From Desmodesmus armatus (lineage: Eukaryota > Chlorophyta > Chlorophyceae > Sphaeropleales > Scenedesmaceae), in assembly GCA_007449985.2 (NCBI GenBank), contig VIIQ02000078.1:310001-374000 (forward strand): DNA of 64,000 nt, given 5' to 3'. Of this stretch, positions 51,601 to 64,000 are shown piece by piece (position 1 is the stretch's first letter; each line of letters opens with the position of its first letter). The position numbers were made by a program, and so were the translations under genes. The notes beneath the pieces are model-generated. The model was not told the origin of the DNA, did not search any database, and was given only the letters and a program-made list of their open reading frames with translations.

Positions 51601-54105
51601 GCAGCGCGCCAGCTCGCCCTGCGCGACCCCAACGTGAAGAGCGCGCGCTGGGAGCCTATGCGCAAGCAGCAGGTGGTCATGCTGGCGGCCTTGCAGCAGC
51701 GGGCGGCGCTGTCTGGTGCTGACGGCGGCATGGCCAACATTCGCCTCGCGACCGCGCTGCGCGAGCTTGTCGCAGCGTCGGGCGCATACCTCCTGGGCAG
51801 CGACAGCACCGCGCTGCAGCAGGCAAAGCAGGCGGAGCTCAGCAGCGCGCTGGGGCTTGCTGCGCGCGTGGCGCTGTTGGTCAGGCAGTGCCACGGCAGC
51901 CCTGCGGGCCTGCCGGCGCTGTCTCCTGCAGCAGCGGCCAAGGCAGGCGTTCCTGCAGCTGTTCCAGACGCCTGCGCGGAGCTCACAGCACATGCTGAGC
52001 GGCTGGCGGGTGTCAAGCAGGGCAATGTGGTAGGCAACACACTGCTGACTGATATCGAGCGTCAGTGGCGGTGTAATGCGGTCCCCGCCAGCAGCTGCAG
52101 CAGCAAGCCGGGCTGCGCGCTGGCGCTCGCGCCCGTGCTGGTGCCATCCACCGCAGCGATCAGCACAGCTGACAACATGACCCTGGTTTGCCAGGCGTCG
52201 GACGCCAGCCTCTTCATCACCAGTCTTGACAGCGGCGCCAAGTCAGCACTGGCAGCCAGCCCCGCGTGCGACCAGTTCCTGCGGCTCCCTGCCTGCGAGG
52301 CCATCAGCAACGCAGCAACCTGCAGCAGCAACCCCACCTGCAGATGGGAGGCTTCCAGCCAGCGCAATATCCTGCACACCGCTGCCTCAAGCCCGCCTAA
52401 GGCAGCGGTAGCGGCGGGAAGCCCGGGCGTGTGCGCTGTTGACTGGGTGACGGTGCTGAGCAGCACTGGCGGCGGCAATGCCTACAGCATGCTGAGCTCG
52501 ATGGTTTCCCTGTGCAGCGGTATTGCAGACGACGGCCAGTGCGAGTCACAAACCATGCTGATCACCATGGAGGCACCGGCACCCAGCAGCGGCAGCAGCA
52601 TGGCGCGCTTCTGGGTTCCTGCGCTGGTGGTAGCGGGTGTGGCGGGTGTGCTGCTGTTTGGAGCTGCCATCTGGTGGCGGAGGCACTCCGCTGCTGCACG
52701 GCGCGCGGCAGAGGAAGCGCGCGCGGCAGCCGGGGGCGGCAGGGGTGGCAGAAAAGGCGGGAAGGACGGAAAGGGCGGGAAAGGTGCCAAGGGGGCCAAG
52801 CGGAAGGTCAAGCGTGCTGAGCCTGGAGAGTACAAGCCGGACCTCATGCGGGACTCTTTCACGGACTACATGCGTGCAGCGCCCCAGCAGTTTAACAACG
52901 GGGTCGCGATCGCCAAGGCTGCCATGGCCACGGGGGATCTCGATACTGGGGTGGCCATGGCAGACGTCGCAGGCGGGCGCCAGCTTGCTGCGATGCAGCA
53001 GCAGCAGCAGATGGCAGGGGCGCCTGCAGGGCCCTACGGCCCTGGCCGCACGCCCTCGCCCGGTTCGGAGGGCTCCTGGGGCCTGGCAGTCGGTCCTGCT
53101 GGGTCGGTGCCTCGCTCCCAGGGCAGTTCTGACCTCATCAACCTGAGTCTGTCGGATGCCTCTGGCCACAACGGTGCTCTCAACAGCCCGGGAGAGCAGC
53201 CGGGGCTGTCTGCATATGGCAGTGCAGCCTCCCTCCAGCAGCAGCAGCGGGGTGCTGTGGGTGCTGGTGCTGGCAGTCCCCAAAGCCAGGGCCCGTCTCC
53301 TCCCAGGGGCCCTGGCCTGGTGTGGGGCTCTGCAGCAGCGGCAGCAGGAATGGGCCTTGCTAACAGCCAGCAGCTGGTGTCGCCGAGGGGTCCTGGCGGC
53401 TTCGGGCAGCCGTCTCCCACTGGCGGCAGGCCGCCCCTGCACGGGGACATGTCTGTGCCGGTGAATCTGCTGGATGCCAACGCCAGCATCGCACTGACCT
53501 CCAGCATCAACCTGGTGTCCTCCCTGCCCCACCACAGCAGCCTACCGGTGGGGCTTGTGTCTGGAGACCAGCAGTTTGGGATGCAGCAGGACGATGCAGT
53601 GCAGTTCGGAGGGCAGTTTGGCCAGCAGGGGCTGAACACAGGGGCTATGAACGCACCCGGCAGGGTGATGTTCGGTGCCGGTGGCGGCTTGGGACGCATC
53701 AGCGGCAGCAGCTCTGCCTACGGGAACCGCAGCGGGAACTTTGAGAACGCGCACTCGGGGTCCCTGCTGCTTCCGGTGGCGAGCCGGGGGGCTGGGGCAG
53801 CTCCCAGTGAGGACGGCTGCATCACCCCCACCAGCAGCTGCTGCCACGACAGCGTCTGCACGTTTGGGCAGAGTCCGGGCAGCGTGGTCAGTGCGGCGGG
53901 CAGCTCTGGGGTACGGCCGACTGGCGGCTTGAGGCCGCAGGGCAGTCAGAGGGGTGTGGCAGCAGCAGCATCGCGGGGTGGGGCAGCAGGGGCGGGTGGC
54001 TTGACAGCAGCACCAAGTGTGCCGTTGTCTCGCAGCAGCTGGAGCTCGGCTATCTCTACTGACCTCTTGATGAATCAGCCCAGCTCGGCGATCGTGGACC
54101 CGTGA
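48673..54105 (+). CDS. Large type I membrane protein, Cys-rich ectodomain
   Basis: Five exons close in phase: 48673-48866, 48997-49055, 49201-49317, 49545-50527 and 50809-54105; 1549 residues. A signal peptide (MQQQRLVLLLLVLALGSA) starts the protein. The ectodomain has Cys-rich parts: CDSASYCYWDPSFSNGQQGC, a CQCSGS segment, and, just before the membrane, two related modules with regularly spaced Cys (CNAVPASSCSSKPGCALA; CDQFLRLPACEAISNAATC). Between them lies a helical, Ala/Gln-rich region. One transmembrane segment follows at about residues 1050-1072 (FWVPALVVAGVAGVLLFGAA), then basic residues (WWRRH, GGRKGGKDGKGG) and about 470 cytoplasmic residues rich in Gly, Ser, Pro and Gln. No kinase or other known domain. 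It looks like a surface receptor or wall-anchoring protein; function unknown. Confidence 0.85.
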
Positions 54106-56450
54106 TGGGTGGCGAGGTTGTTGAATGAGGGTTGAATGAGTGTGGTGTTGTTGCTGCTTGTGGGCTGGTGCTGTTGTGGGGCTGTTTGCTTGTTCTAGCT
54201 TACTGCGTCTCGCCCTCCCTCCCCGTTGTGTTTAAAGAAACCTTGCTGTGCGTAGCATGTCTGCTACTTCATGCATTGTTGTACATGCTGTGCGGTCCCC
54301 ATCGGAGGCGTGTAGGGGATGGACTTGTGTGGGTGTGTTGCTTTCCTTGCGCTCTGTGTTTGGTCACCTTGCTTCCCATTTGTTGCAGGCGGCGTGTGCG
54401 GTGTCTGTACTTTGCCTTGCTGTGTTGGCAGGAGGCAGTTTGGTGCGGTGTGGTTAGGGCAGGCACTGTCTTGCTGGTGCACCAGCGAGGACAGGTGCCT
54501 TGTGTTTTGTATGCTGTGCCTGTGTACAGGTCCCTGGGCACAGCCAGAGCTTTTGTATGTCTATCGGCTGGGTAGTGCAGCTATTCTCTTGCCTGGATAG
54601 TGCAGCTAGAAAGCCGCTCAGCTGCAGAAAGCTGCTCAGCTGTACAGAGCTGCTCAGCTGCAGGGGTTCGGGCTGTCCTGCTGTCGATGGAGTTTGCATG
54701 AACAACCTCCAACCCACCACCCCATCGCCGCGCGAGGGGTTGGTGTGGTGGTTGGTCCAATGCGGCTTTCAGTAGTGGCGGCGGGCAGACGGTTGTGTGC
54801 ATGATTCTGCACATGGCTTCATAAAGCTTTTTGGCGCCTCTTTTGACTCATTGCTTGCAGCGTGGTAATTGACATTGGTGCTGACCTGTTTGCATGCACC
54901 CTGTCCCAGAGGTTGGGTGGGCAACGTTGCCACTGCATGGCATGGCGCTTGTGCAAAGTGCATGGCATGGCTGGCATCCATGGCATGCTTGCACAAGGGT
55001 GCACTGGCACCCTTGGGATGGAATGTTTATGTGGTCTGCGAGGAATGTGGAAGGCGCCTCTTTGCTGCAGGAGTGCTCAATGTGAATATCGCAGTGTGGC
55101 GGGCGGGCGGGCGTCGCATGGGGTGCTGCTCGGCATTGTGGCCTTGGCAGCCCCCCTCAGTTTTCAACTAGTGTGGTGTGCCGCTGTGTACAGCTTTCTG
55201 GGCTGTACAGACGTCTAGTGGTGCGTGCATGAGGGGCAGCAGCTGTGGAAGGTTGCTGCTTGAGGTTGCAGGCAGTAGTCCTGGTGCTGCAAGGGTGTTT
55301 CCGTGTACAGCATGCATGTCGGTGTGTTCATTTATCCTGCTCTTTCTGTCACTGTTAACTGTAGAGGTGCCCCTGCAAGATGGGGCCGAGGGTGGGGTAG
55401 GAGTGGGTTGGGCTTCTGCCGTGAGGGAGCATGAGGCCTGACCGGGTGTTGGGTGGGTGTGGTGGTACTACCACCTAGTCGTACTACCACACCCTGCGGG
55501 CATTGGGCTTCTGTTGAAGGGAGCACGCGGCCTGACCGGGTGCTGGTTGGGTGTGGTGGTACTACTACCCAGCAGATGGGTGTTGTACCGTAGTACGGCT
55601 GCCTGGTAGGTTTTGCTGGGCTTCAGCCTGGCATGCGGATGTTGAAGGCACATAGCTGCCCTGCGTCGTGGTTTGGCTGCTGTGAACAATGCCATCCAGG
55701 CATTCAGGCTTGTTGTGCAGTTGTGTGAGGTTATATTCAACCTGCAAAGGTCCAGTTGACGTGTGATAGCGCTATCGACGCTGTCGGCACGGCTGGGCTT
55801 GTTACTGGTTGTTGAGGCTGGTTGAGGGTTGGTTACGGTGTCTGCAGTTGGCCACTGTTGTCTGGGGCACTGGGGCAGTGCTGAGCACAACAGTCACATT
55901 TGATTGCTGTAACATGTGCAAGGTACACACTGACAGGACCATTTCTCATCTTGATGTCTCTGGCCTGGCGCAACCAGGATGCAGCTGCCAACACCTGGTG
56001 GATGCTGAGTTTCCAACTGTTGAGTTTACAATTGCTGATGGTTGCTTCACAGATGAGAGGTCAAGGGGTAAATCCTGCTATGCCAGGCCAGCAAAGCAAG
56101 CCGCTTTCGCAGTGACAGGCTCTCAGAGCAGCTGTGAGTTGGCCGATGGGGCAACGTGAGGACAAGGCTTGAGCTGCGAACGCTTCAACATCATAGCTCA
56201 TCGTGAAACTGGTGATGGCAACTCAACGCGTCATTGGGCTGCATCACATCACAAACCTTATCGCCCGCGGTATTGCATTTGTAACTCTGCTGCAGCCCAT
56301 CTGGGTCAAGCACACAATAGTTGTGTTTCAGTGCCTAACACACAATTATTCAGATTATCTGAGAGGCCGGCCAGGCCCCATACCTAGAAGACAAGTTGAC
56401 TGCTTGGACAGCAGCAGTGGTGTCCAACGTTCTGAAAGGACGACGTCAAC
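54106..56450. other. 2.3 kb intergenic region
   Basis: It holds the 3' UTR of the preceding gene and the promoter of the mannosidase gene; no other gene is supported. Repeats seen: three to four copies of 'gctgctcagctg(c/t)a(g/c)a' at 54610-54665, and a direct repeat around 55430-55575 ('aggcctgaccgggtg', 'gggtgtggtggtacta') that also contains a palindrome made of 'gtggtactaccac' and 'gtactaccacac'. A TGTAA motif lies at 55909. Confidence 0.5.
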
Positions 56451-59400
56451 ATGAGGGGCAGAAACACCTTGATTTGTGGTCTCTTACTAGCTTATTTGTG
56501 CGTGATTACACAAGCAGCCAGCATAGTGCATCTAGACAAGCAGCAGTGGAGCCTGGTGAATGCCAACGAGTCCATCTCACTACAAACAACGCTCCCAGCC
56601 TACCCTCTGGAAGTTTTGAGGGCAAATGGAGTGATACAAGACCCCAACTACAGGTCAGCACACGTGTGATGCTCATCAGTACTTGGTACTGGCAGCCATG
56701 ACTCATTGAGCAACTTAGTGGGCCCAGACTGGGTGACCTGGAAGTGTGCATGCAGGCTTGAACAGCTGCAGCAGCTTGATAAAGACGCAAAAGCAGTTTT
56801 GAGGTCGAAATTCCTCGACATGAGGCTGGTCACATCAGCAGGGCATCAGAACTGGTCGGTTGACCAGCCACCAACAGCAGCAGCACCCGCACCCTCACAT
56901 CTGTATCCAGCCTTGTGTCACAGCTTGACTTGCAGCTTGTGCGAAAAGTACCCGCATGTGCTGTGTGCTGATGTCAGGTATGGAGAGCTGGAGTCAAGAT
57001 GGGTGGCCATGGACTCTTGGACGTTCACTCTCCAGTTCAGGGGCAATGAGTCAGGCATGCCAGACCTGCTGCAGAAGAAGCAAGTCCTGCTGCAGCTGGG
57101 GGGCATCGACACCTTTGGCACAGTCACCCTCAACGGCAAGCTGCTGCTGCAGCCCAACAACTTCCATAGGTATGCAACAGACATAACTTGGTCAGGTCAA
57201 ACAACTGTGCCATGGTTACTGCACAACTCAGCTGGCATGACAAGCCGGTCCTGATATGGTGCTGACCTGTACCTGCAGCATGAAGATGTTAGGGTGTTTG
57301 TAACCTTCTTGTTGGCTTGCGCAATCCTCAACAGAACTACCGTAGCCATGCAGCCAACCCCCTGACCTTGACAGCGCCTCTGTTCGCAGTCTGCAGACAC
57401 ACATTGGCTCCAGTTTGTCCATTACTAACCATGACTAACAATCACTACACACCCCTTGCAGGAGCTGGGCTGTCCCTGTAAAGGACCTGCTCACCCCTGG
57501 AGTCAACACCCTGGTCATCAGCCTGCGTCCAGCTGCTGCGGAGACCACGAGCCTCAAGGCCAACCATCCCTACAGCATCCCAAGCCTGCAGCAGCTGGGA
57601 TCCATCGGTTCCTACGTCTTTGCCCGCAAGCCTGCCTCAGACTTTGGCTGGTAAGCACCCGCCAGAGGCACTTGAACACAGCCTACCCACTTGCCTGCAC
57701 CGTAGTTATTGCTGGGCAGCCTCCAGCATGCGTGCTTGCCGTGCATGTTGTCCCGAGCCAGTTTCACATGGAGAATGCTGTCTGCTGGTCCGGTTGAAAG
57801 GCTGCACACGTACCAACTGCAGCGCGATGCTTGTCGGCTCACAAGCAGGATGTTGTCTTTGCGTTGTACAGGGATTGGGGGCCAGCATACGCTGCGTCTG
57901 GGATCCATGGCTTTGTCAACCTTCTGGGCTTCAACACTGCAACTGTCACAAGTGAGTCAGCTCAATCAAAGTTACACCTGTAACCATGCCAGCCAGTTCA
58001 CTGCTTCACGGAGATGGCAGAACAAAGCCGGAGACGGCAGAACAAACATTGGATGGAACAAAACACTGAGGGTCCAACCAGGGAGTTGCTGACGATGAGT
58101 CATTGCGCCTTGTGCCTTGTGTGCCTTGTCCCAGCTGGGAGAAACTAGCCAAGGCCTGACTAGGCTTTTTTTGGTTTTATCAGGGGGGCTGACCAGGTCT
58201 GCAGCACAAGCGGCCTGTCAAGGGTTGTGATGACTCAGCACACAACACATCTTTGCACCACCCATGACAGGAAGTGTTGCGCCACACATTGCCGCACGGT
58301 GCGCAGCGTGCTGTATGGGGCATTGGCGTTTGACAACTACTGTGCCGACCGCTCAAAATTTGATCCGTGCATGAATGTTGGTGCATTCTGCAGGTGCTTA
58401 CGTTGCCCAGAGCCAGGTCAAGACTGACAGCGGTGACAAGTTCGCCGTGAACATCACATCGCAGTTTGTGATAGCAACTGGCAGTGACAAGGGGACCCTG
58501 CAGATCGAGGTGCCTGCCCTGAACATCAAGAAGCAGCAGGTGCTGGTGCTTGGAGAGGAGAACTTGACAGAGGGCGTCAAGCTGCGCAAGACATCGACCC
58601 CCGGTTTGGTCATGGCCACGTTCAACACCAACCTCACGATCGATGCAGATTCCGTGGAGCTCTGGTGGCCTGCTGGATACGGCAAGCAGCCCCTTTACGA
58701 TGTCATCGTTTCCTTCACTCCCGCTGCAATGGAGGCTGCATGCGCGGTCCCCGATGATACTGTCGACAAGGGCGCCACACGCAAGCTGCTGGACACGTTC
58801 ATCGCTGCTGCAGCAGAAGAGGCCGACTACAGGTCTGAGAACCCCGTGCCTATGGGCGGAACCTTTGTGGCTTCTTCTGGCAACCTCCCGCCCGCATGCG
58901 CTGCTGCGGTGAAGGACTTCAGCACGTTCAGGCGAAGGATCGGTTTCCGCACCGTCGAGCTGGTGCGCGTTCCGATCGCTGAGGCCGTTAAGGATATCTT
59001 CCCTGAAGGCGAGAAGGGTTGGGGCCAGGACGCCACGTTCTACCAGCAGAAGGACAACTCCGATGGTCACTGGGCGCAGACAAAGGACGGCATCTGGAAG
59101 CACTTTGACAAGAGCGCCAACCAGTCAAACGTTGACGGGGAGTCCTTTTACTTCAAGGTCAATGGCGTGCCCATCTACATGAAGGTAAGGGCAGCGATGG
59201 ATTTGGCAGTTCTTCAAGGCGCACAGGGCGGCGTGCGTCGCTGGGTGGGTAGCTCTTGTATCCCTTGATGGGGTGCGGGACGGTGCTTGGCACGGCACAG
59301 GCACTGATGCTGTCCACAAAAACGAACCCAGAAAACAGGAACCCCCGCCCAAAGACAGCTGCACTGGCATAGTAGCAGGTTATGCAGCATCGAATTGCAT

Positions 59401-62400
59401 TGGAGGCCGTCACTTCTGAACAGCGATCTGCACGGCTGCGTCCCGTCCTGTAACATACAAGGCTGGCGTTTTTCTGTGTAGTGGGCAACGACAGCAAACA
59501 AACCATAACTGACACCTTGATGCCGCTTTTGCTTGCCGCAAACTGCATCCTGCAGGGTGCGAACTACATCCCATCCCACATTGTGCACACCAATGTGTCG
59601 ACCCAGATGCTGAATGACACACTGGAGTATGCCCTGGAGAGCAACATGAACATGTAAGTCGAGGCTCGCAGATCTGCTATCTAGATTACCTGCCGCACAT
59701 GGCCGCACGACCTCCGTCATATTGCAACCGCATGCCCATGCCATGAGTATTCAGCTCAGCTGATTCGGAATCATTGCAGGTACTTCTTGTTCAGCTAAAC
59801 GCACAAGTAAGACATCAGGGCCCCACCGGGTGTGCGACAGAAGGCGTTGATTGCAGCCACCCAAGCTGCCAATGCTCACCTGGTGTGGCAGAGTGCTCAA
59901 AGCTTCGTGATTGCGTGTTGTGCAGGATCCGTGTGTGGGGTGGTGGCCGCTACCCTGTGCAGTCCCTGTTCCACTTTGCTGATGAGCACGGCATCCTGAT
60001 CTGGATGGAGACCATGTTTGCCTGCGCACCATACCCCCGCAACCACGACTTCCTCAAGAATGTGGCAGCCGAGGTGACCCAGCAGGTGCGCTGACACATG
60101 GAGAGGAGGGCGTCACGCGCGCAGGGGGGGGAGGGGTGTCCATACAGCTGCTGCACACTACATGGATGCAGCACGGTAGGGGGGGGGGCGGCTTTCATGC
60201 TCCTTCCTCTGACATGTACCCACTGGCACAAATGGGCAGAAACACTGTTGTTTGAATGATGGGGTGCTCCCTTACCTACTGTTGCATGCATTGCACAGCA
60301 TGTGCTGTGTGCGGTCTGGCTGCAACCATACTTACAAAGCAGTTTCACAGTCACTGTCTGATACCTACCAGTTGTTGCGCTGACACAGCCTTGTGCCAAC
60401 CGTGCCCTGACCCTTCGTGTGCAGCTGCAACGGACCAGCTGGCACCCTTCCGTCGCCATCTGGGGCGGCAACAACGAAATCGAGGGCTCCCTCAACTGGT
60501 ATGCGGAGTCTCGCAGCAACAGGGCCGGTTTTTCCAACGACTATCAGGCGCTGTTCATTGACACCATCCGCAAAGAGATCAGGGCGGTGAGTAATCATGT
60601 GGGCAGTGAGTAATCATGTGGGCGGTGAGTAATCATGTTCGCCAATGACTATCAGGCACTGTTTGTTGACACCATCCGCAAGGAGATCAGGGCGGTGAGT
60701 GGGCAGTGCTGACCAACACCACCATGGTGGCCCTGCAGTCAGGCTGGCAGGACTGCCTGAGAATGCTGTGAATACCATTGTCCCGTTTATAGTCAGCGCT
60801 GTTTGTTGACACCATTCGCAAGGAGATCAGGGCAGTGAGTGAGCAGTGCTGACTATCACATGGCCGTTCCACTACTCTAGTGCGGCTGGTGGTGCTACAG
60901 TCAGGGACGGCAGGGAGCTTGTTGCCAATTCTGATGTCACCTTGAGGGAAGTTAGTTTCGTGAGTAGCAGCACCAGAAGGCCTGAACTTCTGAACATCTT
61001 GGGGGTTGCTTTGTCAGGCTCCAGGGGTCTTTGGTCACGCCTGTGTGGTGCATGGCGTCGTCTTGGCGCATGGGCTGAGAGTGCGCTGTTGCTCACGGCT
61101 AGCAACAGTGTTGTGGTTTGTCGTGTTTCTGCTGCAGGTCAATCCCACCCTGCCCTTTGTTGACTCCAGCCCCAGCAACGGTGTGATTGCCGACAACGAC
61201 CAAGAGTATGTGAAACGCTGGGGTGACGACTGGGACTGGCGCTATGGGGATGTGCACTGGTATGCCTACGAGTCAGATTGCGAGGACTGGTCTACATACC
61301 CCAAGTGAGCACGCATGCTGCCGGCATGGTAGACTCTACAGGGCACAGTAGAGCCAATCAGGGATGGGAACCTACATGCTTGCAAAGAACTGACCTGGCA
61401 AATGGCAGGTCACATCGACATTGGAGTAGTTTTATCTGTACTGGCAACGATGGAAAACTTGGCTGAAGGCAGTATGGCTGGGTAGTGATCACAGGGCTTG
61501 GTGAGGTCCCAGGGAAGCTAGCCTGTCAGAGTTGACTGGGTGACTGAGTGGGACATCACAACAGGGAAAATGTGACAGTCCTGCTCTCATTAGTTATAGC
61601 TGGCTTTGCCTGAAGCTCAACCTGCATGTCCTCTGGTTGTGTGCCTGCAGGTCAAAGTTCATCAGTGAGTTTGGCTCCCAGTCCTACCCCACCTTTGCCA
61701 CCTACGCTGAGGCAACAGCACCAGGGGACTGGCAGGTGGACAACCCCATGACAGGGTTCAGGAACCGCAGGTGCGTCGCTAAACCCTATGACACGCATGC
61801 ATGTGACAGGGTCATCAACATGCCAGTTGAGAACCATGGCTTGAGGGTGAGAGTCGGGGGGAGGGGGGGGGGGCAATGGTTACTGGTGTTGGGCCAGACA
61901 GCTGGATTGTTTCGATTGGCCTGGTTCGGCTCTGAGGCGGTCAGATTGGGCATGCAGTCCTTAGCAGCAGTGTTGTGGCCTGGTGCTGCATTGTCGGGGT
62001 GGCAGCAGATTGCATGCGGGTGTGCTAATGATCCATATAACCCATGACAGCTACAGCTGTAGTGTGCATGTTGTAGCCCAATGTCGTGACTCCATTTCTC
62101 CTGGTCAACTCAGTCACTGCTGAGCAGACTTGTGAGGGCGCACCAACAAAGCCACTGTGTGCTGTGCGTGCCACTGTTATTTGCTGCACAAGTGAAGTAC
62201 TTGAGAGGCGTGCATGCGGTTCTATGTGTTTGTTGCTCTCTCAGGTTTGGCAACGGTCTTGAGATGTTTGAGGCCCAGTTCAAGAGGCACTTCAGGCTCC
62301 CAGAGTCATGTGAGTAACCGTTGCTGCAGCAGTGTAGTGCTATGACGTCACATGCTGGCAGCTTTCAACAGTGTTGTGTCATGGACCACCTGCCAGGTGC

Positions 62401-64000
62401 ACTTTGAACCGATAGAAAACTCCACCCCTGCACTATTACTGCTTCTTGTCTTCGGCCACAGGTCAGGCTGGCGTCGACTCAAATTCTGCATAGTGCTTGT
62501 CCACTCATCCCTGATACCACGGTGCTTGATCACTCCTCCCTAATCCCCGTACCCTAAACCCTTACCCACAGGGAAGGCCCCTGAGGATCCTGAGAAGGCT
62601 CTGAAGCTGTTCCGCAGCTTCTTCTACATCACTCACATGCAGCAGGCTCGCTGCTACGAGGCCGCAATCAACTACTGGCGCCGTCTGAGGTCACAGCCCG
62701 CAGGTAAACAGGGACTGGGGTAGCCACGTGGCAAGCTCGTTGTTTAAGTGGTTGCACTGAAGTTCAATGCACCAGCTTGCTGTGCATACCGGCCTCAGCA
62801 TACTTCTATTGCGTAATGGGGCTGCACCGCATGAGGGCTTGCAAGCGAGGAGAGGATGAAGTATCCAACCAATCTTGCTGGTTGCAGTGCACCAGCTTCA
62901 TACATGACTGATGTGTTGCCAGACGCTTTGCTGACTCAATGCCACTGACGCTCCAAAAAAATTATGTATGTGTGCATGCCTTTCCCTGCAGGCCTGACTA
63001 TGGGTGTTCTGTACTGGCAGCTGAACGATATCGCTCACTTTGCCTCTTGGAGTGGCTATGACTATGGAGGTGGGTCAATCAGGCTGCTTATGAAACCAGA
63101 GAGCTGTGTATTGTGCAGGAGACATGGTGGTAGCGGGTTGCATCCAGCTGTCACAACGTCTTGCACCGCAATCGACTGGCACCTGGCACCAGCATCAGCT
63201 TGATGTTGTCGCTGCATGGATGCATTATTCGGGCTGCTGCTACCCATACGCGGTACTGCAGTGTGTTGTGGTGCAGTGAGTAACCCTGTTGTGGCAGCCG
63301 CTACCTGGTGAACACACAGCAGTCTATACAGCAGTCACAGAAACATGTACGTCACTACCTCCTGCTGCAGGCCGGTGGAAGCCCCTGGCCTACGCTGTGA
63401 AGCGCATGTATGCGCCCCTGCAAGTCCAAGCCTACCTAGACGGCACCAGGCTGCGCGTGTTCCTTGTGAACGACCGCGTGACCCCAGTCTTCACCACCGT
63501 GTACGTCAGCCTTCTGTCCCTGGATCAGACCAGCACCAGCTGCCCTGCTCAGAGGGCTTGGCACAGCTTCGGTGTGGCACCAGTGCTCAGGCAAGACTAC
63601 CAAGTCCGACTATGGGTGTTCTGTACTGGCAGCTGAACGATATCGCTCACTTTGCCTCTTGGAGTGGCTATGACTATGGAGGTGGGTCAATCAGGCTGCT
63701 TATGAAACCAGAGAGCTGTGTATTGTGCAGGAGACATGGTGGTAGCGGGTTGCATCCAGCTGTCACAACGTCTTGCACCGCAATCGACTGGCACCTGGCA
63801 CCAGCATCAGCTTGATGTTGTCGCTGCATGGATGCATTATTCGGGCTGCTGCTACCCATACGCGGTACTGCAGTGTGTTGTGGTGCAGTGAGTAACCCTG
63901 TTGTGGCAGCCGCTACCTGGTGAACACACAGCAGTCTATACAGCAGTCACAGAAACATGTACGTCACTACCTCCTGCTGCAGGCCGGTGGAAGCCCCTGG
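56451..64000 (+). CDS. Beta-mannosidase (GH2), 3' end missing
   Basis: In-phase exons: 56451-56653, 56978-57169, 57462-57650, 57872-57951, 58394-59184, 59556-59653, 59926-60085, 60425-60586, 61138-61304, 61651-61770, 62245-62309, 62572-62703, 62992-63069 and 63371 onward. A signal peptide starts it ([17 protein letters not shown]). Features of family GH2 mannosidases appear in order: [14 protein letters not shown], a sugar-binding beta domain with [60 protein letters not shown], and the catalytic acid/base Glu in WGGNNEIE (E589) and nucleophile Glu in [10 protein letters not shown] (E687). Expected reaction: release of terminal beta-D-mannose from glycans, in the vacuole/lysosome or wall space. 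At 63608 the coding exon runs abruptly into a second copy of 62996 onward, so the true C-terminus is not in the window. Confidence 0.92.
60586..60840 (+). repeat. Two echoes of mannosidase exon 8 end
   Basis: The exon end ('gacaccatccgcaaagagat' with donor GTGAGT) at 60560-60586 recurs at about 60643-60694 (starting 'ccaatgactatcaggcact') and again at about 60795-60836. A small tandem 'gtgagtaatcatgtgggc(a/g)' precedes the first echo. Confidence 0.9.
62996..64000 (+). repeat. Perfect tandem duplication, 612-bp period
   Basis: Positions 63608-64000 are identical to 62996-63388 as far as I can compare, including the whole intron. The unit runs from inside exon 13 to inside exon 14 of the mannosidase gene. 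The junction at 63607/63608 falls in coding sequence and causes an early stop (reads [10 protein letters not shown] and stop). Confidence 0.95.

Overview
The window looks like nuclear DNA of a green alga, probably a chlorophycean (Chlamydomonas/Haematococcus-type). Genes are split by many introns of about 90-1000 bp with GTGAGT/GTGGGT-like donors and TGCAG acceptors. Exons are rich in CAG/GCA/CTG, giving poly-Gln, poly-Ala and poly-Ser runs. The gene families also fit (TKL-type kinase, MYND protein, Pmp-repeat membrane protein, plastid DUF4079 protein). No bacterial operons, rRNA genes or convincing tRNA genes were seen. The genus is a guess.

Layout: (1) 1-2390, degenerate minisatellite-like sequence, no gene. 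(2) 2391-9082 (-), a four-span membrane protein with a cytoplasmic tail of about 1250 residues rich in Gln/Ala/Ser. (3) 9914-24900 (+), a 20-exon gene whose exons join in phase to a 1177-residue protein: H-NOX heme domain, HNOBA domain, coiled coil, protein kinase, low-complexity tail. It has the sensor layout of soluble guanylate cyclase with a kinase where the cyclase would be. (4) 24901-29055, no supported gene. (5) 29056-32001 (+), a secreted Cys-rich protein with a dense cluster of N-glycosylation sites. (6) 32002-34190, no gene, but a roughly 120-bp-arm inverted repeat. (7) 34191-38556 (+), a Pmp-type beta-helix protein with about ten membrane spans and one apparent frameshift. (8) 40381-43031 (+), a DUF4079 protein with a probable plastid transit peptide. 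(9) 44058-47984 (-), a MYND zinc-finger protein. (10) 48673-54105 (+), a large single-span membrane protein with a Cys-rich ectodomain. (11) 56451-64000 (+), a GH2 beta-mannosidase, cut by the window end and disturbed by a perfect 612-bp-spaced tandem duplication.

The second striking signal is structural. In the H-NOX kinase gene many real exons are accompanied in the adjacent introns by one to six decayed partial copies ('exon echoes'), often with the splice site still attached. Weaker cases occur in the DUF4079, Pmp and beta-mannosidase genes. Local tandem duplication of exon-intron segments therefore seems to be a recurrent process here, lengthening introns and offering possible alternative exons.

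Functional links between neighbours are not evident. The genes are typical single eukaryotic units. Genes 2/3 and 9/10 are divergent pairs that could share promoter regions; 8/9 are convergent. All exon models come from reading frames, splice motifs and phase matching only. Where the phases close without contradiction (H-NOX kinase, secreted glycoprotein, DUF4079, MYND, Cys-rich membrane protein, mannosidase) confidence is high. The 5' ends of the four-span protein and the Pmp protein are unresolved.
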